Below are positions 54,836-62,232 of a stretch of 64,000 bases of DNA, piece by piece. This stretch comes from Natrinema saccharevitans (GTDB lineage: Archaea; Halobacteriota; Halobacteria; Halobacteriales; Natrialbaceae): positions 1,550,001 to 1,614,000 of the forward strand of contig NZ_LWLN01000001.1 of assembly GCF_001953745.1 (NCBI RefSeq). Reading direction: 5' to 3'. A model generated the notes under the pieces. That model made no database searches, was not told the DNA's origin, and saw only the letters and a program-made list of their open reading frames with translations. The position numbers were made by a program, and so were the translations under genes. Each line of letters opens with the position of its first letter. Within the stretch, counting starts at the first letter, position 1.

Positions 54836-55963
54836 ATGGACGACTTCATCGACCGGTTCGGGGCCGAGCGCGTCTGGGCCGCGACCGTCGCCACGCTCGT
54901 GGCCGTCGTCGCCCTCGGGGCAGTGGTCTTCCCCCAGCGGGTGTACGTCGAGTTTATTTGGCAGTACTTCTGGGGGCCCGTCGTCGCCGACGCACACAGC
55001 TGGAACTGCGTCGCCTGGGCCGGCGGCGAACAGGTTCCCTGTAACGAGGCCGCCGCCGACGCCGGACCGACGGCCGAACCCGGCTACACGTTCGTCTCCT
55101 ACGCCGGCTACATCCCCACGCTGGTCCTGTTGCTGATCGGGATCATCTTCCTCGTGCGCCGGCTCGAGATCGAGCGCTACCGTGCGGGCTTTTTCGCCCT
55201 GTTCCCGTTCATGCTCTTTGGCGGGGCCCTGCGGGTCGTCGAGGACGCCAACGCCGCCGCCTACGAGTACTCCGGCGAGATGGCCATTCAGCTGCCGTGG
55301 TCGGGCTTTATCATCAGCCCGCTGATCTACTTCACCGTCTTCTTCATCGCGCTCTTTGCGGTCGTGACCTCGGTCTGGCTCGAGCGCAACGACTACGTCT
55401 CGGGCTACGAGTATCCCCTGGCCGGCATCGGGACCGCCGTGCTGACGGTCACGATCGCGCACCTCGCCTACACGGCGGCGACGGAGCCGTATTCGGAGTT
55501 CTATCCGTTGATCCCGCTGGTCGTCCTCGTCGGGGCGACCGTCGCGACGGCGATCACCTGGGTCGGCCTCAAGCGGTACGCGCCGGAACTGAACCGCGGC
55601 ACCCGGAACATGGGGATCGTGGTCATCTGGGCTCACGCGGTCGACGGGGTCGCGAACGTGATCGGCCTCGACTGGGCGACGACGCTCGGGCTCCCGGCCA
55701 ACCTCGTCCCGAAACACCCGATCAACCGGGCGATCGCCAACACGACCGCGGACGTGTTGCCCGCGGGCGTGGTGTCGGCGACCGGCTCCGCGTGGCCGTT
55801 CCTGCTGGTGAAACTCGCCGCCGCCGTCTTCGTCATCTGGATCTTCGACGAGACGGTCTTCGAGGACAGCCCGCGCTACGCCGTCTTGCTCATGATCACC
55901 GTCGTCGCCGTCGGTCTCGGGCCCGGGACCCGCGACATGCTGCGAGCGACGTTCGGCGTCTAA
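54836..55963 (+). CDS. DUF63-family polytopic membrane protein
   Basis: A 375-residue euryarchaeal membrane protein with about nine helices ([55 protein letters not shown]). [13 protein letters not shown] after helix 3 and [16 protein letters not shown] are conserved phrases of DUF63. The role is unknown. It follows the IMPase gene by 95 bases and is followed by the truncated NOP5-like gene 75 bases on; in other haloarchaea DUF63 lies near NOP5/fibrillarin genes, which I recall but cannot confirm here. Confidence 0.82.
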   Translation: MDDFIDRFGAERVWAATVATLVAVVALGAVVFPQRVYVEFIWQYFWGPVVADAHSWNCVAWAGGEQVPCNEAAADAGPTAEPGYTFVSYAGYIPTLVLLLIGIIFLVRRLEIERYRAGFFALFPFMLFGGALRVVEDANAAAYEYSGEMAIQLPWSGFIISPLIYFTVFFIALFAVVTSVWLERNDYVSGYEYPLAGIGTAVLTVTIAHLAYTAATEPYSEFYPLIPLVVLVGATVATAITWVGLKRYAPELNRGTRNMGIVVIWAHAVDGVANVIGLDWATTLGLPANLVPKHPINRAIANTTADVLPAGVVSATGSAWPFLLVKLAAAVFVIWIFDETVFEDSPRYAVLLMITVVAVGLGPGTRDMLRATFGV

Positions 55964-56038
55964 TCCCCTCCTTTTCCGGTTCCGATCGGCGCGGCCGCGA
56001 ACGGGGGCTTTAATCGCCCGCGCCCGGAACGACTCGCC

Positions 56039-56317
56039 ATGAGTGATACGGACGGGTGGTTCGCGGCCGGGGACCGCGACGATCACGACGCGACGGCGAC
56101 CGCGGTCCGCGAGGGAAGCGCCGACGAGCCCCGCAACTGGCCGCGTCTCGCGCTCGAGGACGGGTTCGCGAGCGATACCGACGAGTACTACGACGCCCTC
56201 CGCGAGGCGACGACCGAGGCGACTCGGACCGCAGTGACCGAACGCGAGCGAGCCGACGACCGCCAGCTCGTCCACGCGATCAGAGCCATGGACGACATGG
56301 GACGAATACTATTATAG
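56039..56317 (+). pseudogene. Truncated NOP5/NOP56-like gene (N-terminal part only)
   Basis: A 92-residue frame, MSDTDGWFAAGDRDDHDATA, then NWPRLALEDGFASDTDEYYD and ERADDRQLVHAIRAMDDM. This matches my memory of the N-terminus of haloarchaeal NOP5/NOP56, the C/D-box RNP scaffold, where AMDD is followed by a long helical and NOP domain (ERTANELAERV). Here it ends MDDMGRILL at a stop, where composition drops and the CRISPR island begins. It is best read as a gene cut by insertion; a distinct small protein cannot be excluded. Confidence 0.5.
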
Positions 56318-56570
56318 AATCAGTGGCTCTGTTGAGAGCCTTAACCGGTGATACATTAGAGAGCGATCGGTAAGTACAGGCGAAGTAGGTAGCGGAGCGA
56401 CTATCTCTTTATCTGGAATCTATCAGAAATTGCGTGCTGAATACAGAGCGTTTATCCAGCAAACCAATTCGTGAGGTCAAATTTATTTGCGCTAAACTTT
56501 CCACTCGTTGTATTCACGACGTAAAGAGGAGACACCTACAACTTAGACTCGGTCTATTGGAGATCTGCTG
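56318..56570. other. AT-rich junction of the CRISPR island
   Basis: Composition falls from the GC-rich core to AT-rich from about 56300. A perfect inverted repeat GGCTCT-GTTG-AGAGCC (56325-56340) stands close to the junction; its first ten bases resemble the ends of IS6-family elements (GGCTCTGTTGxAAA-type). No transposase frame is present. No gene seen. Confidence 0.45.
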
Positions 56571-56715
56571 CTAAACGAGCAATCTACTAATTCGAGGAGG
56601 AGTTGAACAGACCGCCAATTATGTCGGCATATTAGAAGACGGTCTACGAGAAGACAACGAGAAATACCGACCCAAAACCCAATCCGCCTCTCAAGACCTC
56701 GCAGAAAACCCCTAA
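56571..56715 (+). pseudogene. C-terminal fragment of an unknown AT-rich gene
   Basis: One frame reads TSNLLIRGGVEQTANYVGIL then EDGLREDNEKYRPKTQSASQ and ends DLAENP at TAA 56713-56715. It has no start codon after the preceding in-frame TAA, but reads as protein. It looks like a 3' gene end left by rearrangement. Family not recognised. Confidence 0.35.
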
Positions 56716-56722
56716 ACCCAAA

Positions 56723-57082
56723 TCAATTATATGCTTCCTTGTAGGCTTCCCTCAGAACCTCTAAGGTGTCTTGTATCTCCTCTTCCGTTGGTTTGTACTC
56801 GAATAGAAGGTGGTCGATCTCGTCCGCACTCGATTCATCAAGCACAGGCTTGCGTTCATCATCCTCATCAAGATAGACCTCAAGGAAATACCACTTAATG
56901 CCATTATCACCTACCTCATAATCTACTTCACCAGTGAAGTTCTCACCGTTAATAGTAAGCTCCGTCTCCACACCAAAGATGCCATGATCTCCAGCGTATG
57001 GGTCTATAGAAACAGGTTCAACGCCTTTGGTTCGTACTTGATCAAGGAACTCATCTAGGTTCTCGTCTCCTGTGGACTCCAT
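56723..57082 (-). CDS. Small acidic orphan protein beside the cas operon
   Basis: A 119-residue acidic protein from ATG 57082 (MESTGDENLDEFLDQVRTKG). The middle is beta-rich (PYAGDHGIFGVETELTING; DNGIKWYFLEVYLDEDDER), and the last 30 residues form a helix (EEEIQDTLEVLREAYKEAYN). AT-rich codon use sets it apart from cas genes. It is divergent from the cas operon across a 393-base spacer, so co-regulation is possible. No family recognised; a regulatory or anti-CRISPR-like role would be speculation. Confidence 0.65.
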   Translation of the reverse strand: MESTGDENLDEFLDQVRTKGVEPVSIDPYAGDHGIFGVETELTINGENFTGEVDYEVGDNGIKWYFLEVYLDEDDERKPVLDESSADEIDHLLFEYKPTEEEIQDTLEVLREAYKEAYN

Positions 57083-57475
57083 ACATCATTCGGAGAGTGG
57101 TATGCTTATGAAACTATTTGTGAACTTCGTGGAGTCATACTAACTACCCCCAACCCCCTCGAATCTATTGGTGCACAATATGCGCTATGTATTCAGCATG
57201 GCTCTACCAACATCATCGATAACTGATGGAAGTGTCAGCGTTAGATTCGCAACCCACTAGCGCCTGCTTCACCCCAAATAGTGTCTAACCAATAGGGTTT
57301 CAAGAGAGTCGAATCAGTGGTTCAGTCCCGCTCCGAGTTTTCCCTAGTGTGACTGAAGCTAGTTTCAAACGGATCTTTTTGGTTTTCACTTCATTCTGCT
57401 ACAATCACATTTATGATGATGTAATTAGTAAGCGTATCACAATGACATAATGACACGGAATAGGGAGATACACGA
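57083..57475. promoter_or_regulatory. Divergent promoter region of the cas operon
   Basis: A 393-base AT-rich spacer between the orphan gene and cas6. A TATA-like TTTATGATGATG lies near 57410 on the plus strand, about 60 bases before cas6; GGGAG (57463-57467), 8 bases before ATG 57476, looks like a Shine-Dalgarno site. I saw no repeated 29-37-base units, so it is not a CRISPR array. Confidence 0.5.
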
Positions 57476-58282
57476 ATGCGAGTGATAGCACACCTGCAAG
57501 CGCGCGCGGACACAGCCTACGACAACACGTATCATCACAAGCTTCGGGGCCGGATCTGGAACGCGCTTGACGGGACTGAATACGACGAAATACACGATGA
57601 GGATCGTCCGAAGGGATTCACGTACAGCAATCCGTTCCCGCCGGGAGACATGAGAGAGGGCGACCAGCGAACGTTACTCGTGGCGTCACCACACGAGGAA
57701 CTGCTCGCCAACGTCGCTGCCGATCTCAAAGACGACCGGGAGTTAAATATCGGCGAGATGCCCTTCCACGTCGATTCGGTCAACGGGCTGGCAACTGACG
57801 TAGGCGAACCGGGTACGTCAGGCACAATCGAGACGGGGACGGGCGTGCTGGTTCGGATCCCGCCGTGGCGTTTCGAGGAGTACGGCATCGACACCGACCA
57901 CGACGAGGCGGAGTTCTGGCGACCCGAACACACGATGGAGCCGTTCCGCAACCAGATCGAAAACAATCTCGACAAGAAACACGACCTGTTTTGTCCCGAT
58001 TACTTGCCCGGACCGTCCAAGACCGACGGCGATCTGTTCGATGGCGCGGACCTGATCAAAACGTTCTCGATCCCGGTGACCGTGACACAGGGCCAACGTG
58101 AGACGTGGGTATTGAGCAAATGGCGGTTCGACTACACCGTCCGCGATGACCACCACCGACGCCACCTGAATCTCGCACTCGACACCGGCATCGGCGAACG
58201 GAATTCGCTCGGGTTCGGGTTCGTCAACATCACCGAGAAAGAGGACCAGCGATCGGGCCGGAGGGAACGCGTCGATGCTTGA
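57476..58282 (+). CDS. cas6: Cas6, type I-B crRNA-processing endoribonuclease
   Basis: Cuts the pre-crRNA within the repeat to make crRNA. 268 residues. The N-terminal ferredoxin-like fold opens MRVIAHLQARADTAYDNTYH, with a catalytic-type histidine in YHHKLRGRIW; the C-terminal Gly-rich loop is RNSLGFGFVNITEK near residue 240, a hallmark of Cas6 (GIGERNSLGFGFV). ATG 57476 has a Shine-Dalgarno site. It overlaps cas8b by 8 bases, so the operon is co-translated. Confidence 0.93.
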   Translation: MRVIAHLQARADTAYDNTYHHKLRGRIWNALDGTEYDEIHDEDRPKGFTYSNPFPPGDMREGDQRTLLVASPHEELLANVAADLKDDRELNIGEMPFHVDSVNGLATDVGEPGTSGTIETGTGVLVRIPPWRFEEYGIDTDHDEAEFWRPEHTMEPFRNQIENNLDKKHDLFCPDYLPGPSKTDGDLFDGADLIKTFSIPVTVTQGQRETWVLSKWRFDYTVRDDHHRRHLNLALDTGIGERNSLGFGFVNITEKEDQRSGRRERVDA

Positions 58283-60395
58283 TCCTAACGAGTTCTACGA
58301 CGAGTACCCACCCGAGCGACTGGAAGACGAACTCCCGGAGCGACCGATCTCGTCGCTCCGAGGTATCCAGCACCTCTACGGTCGCCTGTACACGCTGGCG
58401 ACGGCCGGTGGCGGCGACTACGCGGCGTATCTGACCCCCGACCAGGCTAACGACCTGATCGGCGCGGAAGAGAGCCTGATCGTCGTCCGAGTCGATCTCT
58501 CCGGCGACCGACCCGCACTCGACGCAGATGAGCCCGTCAAGATTACCCAGTACGCCGACGATCTCATTCAGAAAGTCGCCCACTGTAAGTATAACGCCGC
58601 GCGCGGGATTGATCACAGCGTTACCCACCGCTCGGGACGCAACAGCGATCCTGAGAAGTTGGCCCGCTACGCCTGCGAGCGCCTGACCAAGTGGGCGACT
58701 GACGATGTCGTCCAGGATGTTGCCGACGAACATCCGGATGGAGAGGTCATTCGCGGGCTGGCAACCGTCGGCGAAGAGGAATCGAACCTCGATCGAATCC
58801 GGTCCGCAGTCAAGGCCGAACTCGGCGGTTCGACTACGGCACTCCTAACCGTACAGGTCCGACGAGAAGCGAGTGTGGACTACGAGTGGCCCGGCGACGT
58901 ACCAGTGTTCAACGAAGCGATGCGTGCACGAAAGCTCTCGAAACTGGTCTCGAAGGGACAGGCGACGAACTCCGCTGGTCAGGCCACCGATCTGATCAGC
59001 GGTGAGCGCACCCGAACCGTCGGCACTGCGGAGGACCCTCTCAACTACTTCCTCGGCAAGCAGATGGAGAAGTTCCCGGGATTAGATCCGGACGAAGCGT
59101 GGCGGAGCCACCCTATCTCCGAAGACGGGGCAGTCACGCTGATGAACGCCGAGGAGTTCGTCGACGCCTGTTCCTACCGGACGTTTAACGCCGATGTGTA
59201 TTACCTCCCGTACTTCCTCGGTCGGCCGACGCCTGCGGAGGCCTACAACCTGTATGCGGCGCTTCACAGCGTCACACAGGCCGACGACATGGGCCCGGTC
59301 CAGACGCTCTACGACGAGTTGGGTGATCACGAAGCGAATTCCGAGGGCCGACTGCGATTTTACGTCGCAGCGGTCATGAAACACCAGATGTCCCGCTTCG
59401 ACGTGTACGGTGAGACGCTGAACGGGCGGATCCACTACCCCACCGAAGTCGGGGAGCGACACGAACAGATCACGGGAAGTTGGGTCTTCGACGAGAACGA
59501 CGACAGGAACAGAAATCGAACACCACCGATGCCCTCCCACGAGGAGTGGTCGCTCACCACGTATCAGGATTTCCGAGAGATGATCGGATCGGGAGCCTAT
59601 CTCTACCGGACGTTCCCCTTCACCGACGAGGACACCGATGCGACGGTCGACGACGAGCGAATCGATGTCCACGTCTCGATACTTGCCGGCGACCCCGTAC
59701 CACGGACCCAGCTTGTCAGCGCCTACGTCGAGCGACTGCTCGATCGGGACGGTGACGACGTGCCGGAACTCCTGATCGCCTCCCAGTTCGCACAGTTGTG
59801 CGCGCTCGAAAACGCCGATCTCGTGACGACGGACGCCGGCGATACCGAATCGACACTGATCGACGGTCCCGATTACGACACCATGGAACCAGAACACGCG
59901 CGAACCGACGGCGGCACGGCCGCCCTCGATCGCACCGAGAAGCTCGAATCGTTCATCGAACAGACGGACGGTCTGGACGACCCCGAACGGAAGGGTGCGT
60001 TCCTGCTCGGTACGCTCGTCGGCCAAGTCGGCACCTACCAGCAGGGCTACCACGACCGGTCGACGACCGTCATCGACCAGTATCCGATCAAGTCGATGAC
60101 CAAAACCAAGGTCAAGCGTATCACCCAGGAGGTAATCGACAAAGACGTCGTCTACTCCCGGGAGATGGCCAAGAAAGGATCGAACATCAACTCGACGATG
60201 TATAAAGAAGTCACGAACGCCATCGTCGAAACCATGGCCGGAAACGATCCGTCGGGCTGGGAGATCAGCACCGACGATCTGCGCTTCTACTACGCCCTCG
60301 GCCTGACCTACGGCATGAACGACCGATCGACGAACAAGGACGACGCAACGACCGACGACGAAACCACCGACGAATCCCCCGATACCAATGAGTGA
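58275..60395 (+). CDS. cas8b: Cas8b (Csh1), large Cascade subunit
   Basis: Large subunit of type I-B Cascade, which in Haloferax takes part in PAM recognition and interference. 706 residues; haloarchaeal Csh1 is about this length. The opening MLDPNEFYDEYPPERLEDEL and AEESLIVVRVDLSGDRPAL are typical, followed by a central HCKYNAARGIDHSVTHRSGR, and a C-terminal helical bundle (SMTKTKVKRITQEVIDKDVV, then WEISTDDLRFYYALGLTYGM). It overlaps cas7 by 8 bases. Confidence 0.9.
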   Translation: MLDPNEFYDEYPPERLEDELPERPISSLRGIQHLYGRLYTLATAGGGDYAAYLTPDQANDLIGAEESLIVVRVDLSGDRPALDADEPVKITQYADDLIQKVAHCKYNAARGIDHSVTHRSGRNSDPEKLARYACERLTKWATDDVVQDVADEHPDGEVIRGLATVGEEESNLDRIRSAVKAELGGSTTALLTVQVRREASVDYEWPGDVPVFNEAMRARKLSKLVSKGQATNSAGQATDLISGERTRTVGTAEDPLNYFLGKQMEKFPGLDPDEAWRSHPISEDGAVTLMNAEEFVDACSYRTFNADVYYLPYFLGRPTPAEAYNLYAALHSVTQADDMGPVQTLYDELGDHEANSEGRLRFYVAAVMKHQMSRFDVYGETLNGRIHYPTEVGERHEQITGSWVFDENDDRNRNRTPPMPSHEEWSLTTYQDFREMIGSGAYLYRTFPFTDEDTDATVDDERIDVHVSILAGDPVPRTQLVSAYVERLLDRDGDDVPELLIASQFAQLCALENADLVTTDAGDTESTLIDGPDYDTMEPEHARTDGGTAALDRTEKLESFIEQTDGLDDPERKGAFLLGTLVGQVGTYQQGYHDRSTTVIDQYPIKSMTKTKVKRITQEVIDKDVVYSREMAKKGSNINSTMYKEVTNAIVETMAGNDPSGWEISTDDLRFYYALGLTYGMNDRSTNKDDATTDDETTDESPDTNE

Positions 60396-61440
60396 ACACT
60401 ACCCCACTGTCTCGAACAGATCCGAGATCGTCTTCGCGTACGACGCAGTCGACGCGAACCCCAACGGCAACCCCCTCAGCGGTGCGAACCGACCGCGGAT
60501 CGACCCCCATACGGATCAAGCAATCGTCACCGACGTTCGCCTCAAGCGCTACCTACGGGATCAGCTACAGGACGACGGCCACGGCGTCTACATCCGCAAC
60601 GTCAAGGAAGACGGCGATCAGGCGACTCGCGAGGATCTCCTCAAGGCCCGGCTCAAAGACCTCGACCTCGACGATGTCGACGAGGATGACATCGAGAACG
60701 CCGTCTTCAGTCAGTTCCTCGAAAACAGCGCCGACATCCGCTACTTCGGCGCGACGATGAGCGTCGACATGGATGACGAGAAAGTCGACCACCTTCCGGA
60801 TCACTTCACTGGTCCCGTTCAGTTCTCACCCGGCAAGTCGCTCCACCGAGTCATGGAGAACGAGGAGTACAACAGCCTCACCAGCGTCATCGCGACCGGC
60901 GACGACAAGGCACAGGGCGGGTTCGACCTCGACGACCACCGGATCCAGTACGCCTTCATCGGGTTCCACGGACTCGTCGACGAACACGGGGCCGAAGACA
61001 CGCTCCTGTCGGATCGGGACGTGCGGCGGCTGGACACGCTGTGCTGGCGTGCGCTGAAGAATCAGACGATCAGTCGGAGCAAGGTCGGACAGGAGCCCCG
61101 GCTCTACCTCAGAGTCGAGTACGCCGACGAGAGCTTCCATCTCGGCGGGCTCGATCAGGACCTCAAGCTCGACAGTGAGGAATCCGATCCCATCGAGGAA
61201 CTCCGAAATGTCCGCGACATCTGTGTCGACATGTCGGCACTGCTCGAGCGCCTCGACGGTGCGTCCGATCGGATCGACACCGTCCACGTCGTCGCCAGCG
61301 ATGTCCTCGAAGTCTCCGTCGACGGTAAGACGGGCGGCCACGAGTTCCTCTACGACGCCCTCGAATCGGTGGTCGGTAGTGAATCCGTCCGGGTGATTGA
61401 TGTGTACGAAGATGCGAAAGCGACCGCGCCGGAGGAGTGA
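60388..61440 (+). CDS. cas7: Cas7 (Csh2), Cascade backbone subunit
   Basis: RRM-fold protein that forms the helical backbone along the crRNA. 350 residues. The family motif DAVDANPNGNPLSGANRPRI and TDVRLKRYLRDQLQDDGHGV near residue 15-60 match csh2. Later QFSPGKSLHRVMENEEYNSL and GFHGLVDEHGAEDTLLSDRD, with a glycine-rich C-terminus. Cas5 follows after three bases. Confidence 0.94.
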   Translation: MSEHYPTVSNRSEIVFAYDAVDANPNGNPLSGANRPRIDPHTDQAIVTDVRLKRYLRDQLQDDGHGVYIRNVKEDGDQATREDLLKARLKDLDLDDVDEDDIENAVFSQFLENSADIRYFGATMSVDMDDEKVDHLPDHFTGPVQFSPGKSLHRVMENEEYNSLTSVIATGDDKAQGGFDLDDHRIQYAFIGFHGLVDEHGAEDTLLSDRDVRRLDTLCWRALKNQTISRSKVGQEPRLYLRVEYADESFHLGGLDQDLKLDSEESDPIEELRNVRDICVDMSALLERLDGASDRIDTVHVVASDVLEVSVDGKTGGHEFLYDALESVVGSESVRVIDVYEDAKATAPEE

Positions 61441-61443
61441 CCT

Positions 61444-62232
61444 GTGACCGAGCACGCACCGGCCGGATCGGAACTCCCCGATGGCGCTGAGACGTGCCTG
61501 TCGTTCACGGTCAGCGGACCCTGGGGACACTTCCGGCGTATCGAGGGTAACATTGTGAAACAGACGTACCGCGTCATCCCGCGGACCACTGTCGCCGGCT
61601 TGATCGCGGCGATGCTGGGCATCGAACGCGACGGCTACTACGACCTTTTCGCCCCGGGTGAGTCGCTAGTTGCAATCGAACCAACGAGCGAACTGCGGAC
61701 GATGAAGCTACCGATGAACACGCTCTCGACCGCCGACGAACACATGGCGTCGCTAAACCCTCGCGGAAAACTTTCCATCAAGCTTCCCGATCCGTCCAAG
61801 CCCCGACAGCAGCACAACTACGAGGTCCTCGTCGATCCTGCCTATCGGATCGACGTGTGGCTCGACAACGACGAGCGGTACGACCAACTCCGCTCACTGC
61901 TCGAATCGGGTGAATCGTACTACGTTCCAAGCCTCGGTCTCTCTGAGTACCTGGCGACAGTCGATTACCACGGTGAGTTCCCGATCGAGCAGGGACCCGA
62001 CGGTGACACGGTAGCTATCGACTCGACCGTCCCCGAAGCCGTCGACTCGATCGTTCCCGATCCGGAGACACGCTACCAGATCGAGCAGACGCCCGCGTTC
62101 ATGGAACGCGACGACGGTGGTCGGACGACCAGCGCGTTCGTCTCCTACGCCTACAACCCGGACGGTGGCTCGCTCACATTCACTGACGTGGCGACGTACT
62201 CAGTGGATGATCGGACCGTGGTGTTCACCTGA
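61444..62232 (+). CDS. cas5: Cas5 (type I-B), crRNA 5' handle-binding subunit
   Basis: Small RRM-fold Cascade subunit binding the 5' handle. 262 residues with GTG start (MTEHAPAGSELPDGAETCLS). SFTVSGPWGHFRRIEGNIVK and PRTTVAGLIAAMLGIERDGY are the Cas5 signature near residues 27-60; LGLSEYLATVDYHGEFP is a late strand. Its TGA overlaps the cas3 ATG by one base. Confidence 0.93.
   Translation: MTEHAPAGSELPDGAETCLSFTVSGPWGHFRRIEGNIVKQTYRVIPRTTVAGLIAAMLGIERDGYYDLFAPGESLVAIEPTSELRTMKLPMNTLSTADEHMASLNPRGKLSIKLPDPSKPRQQHNYEVLVDPAYRIDVWLDNDERYDQLRSLLESGESYYVPSLGLSEYLATVDYHGEFPIEQGPDGDTVAIDSTVPEAVDSIVPDPETRYQIEQTPAFMERDDGGRTTSAFVSYAYNPDGGSLTFTDVATYSVDDRTVVFT

Noticed and set aside
54698-56275. 525-codon minus-strand frame opposite DUF63
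   Set aside because: It is Arg/Asp-rich low-complexity sequence without family features; the plus strand carries the membrane protein and IMPase end.
56325-56340. IS6-family terminal inverted repeat
   Set aside because: Ten bases resemble known IS6 ends, but without a transposase or partner end the match is too short; kept only as a junction hairpin.
56300-56345. Third copy of the 84-bp foldback element
   Set aside because: ACTATTATAG is superficially similar to the element's end, but no inner sequence or second arm is present.
57083-57475. Possible CRISPR array or leader before cas6
   Set aside because: GTTTCAA occurs more than once (57297 and 57362), but there are no repeated units of 25-37 bases with regular spacers.
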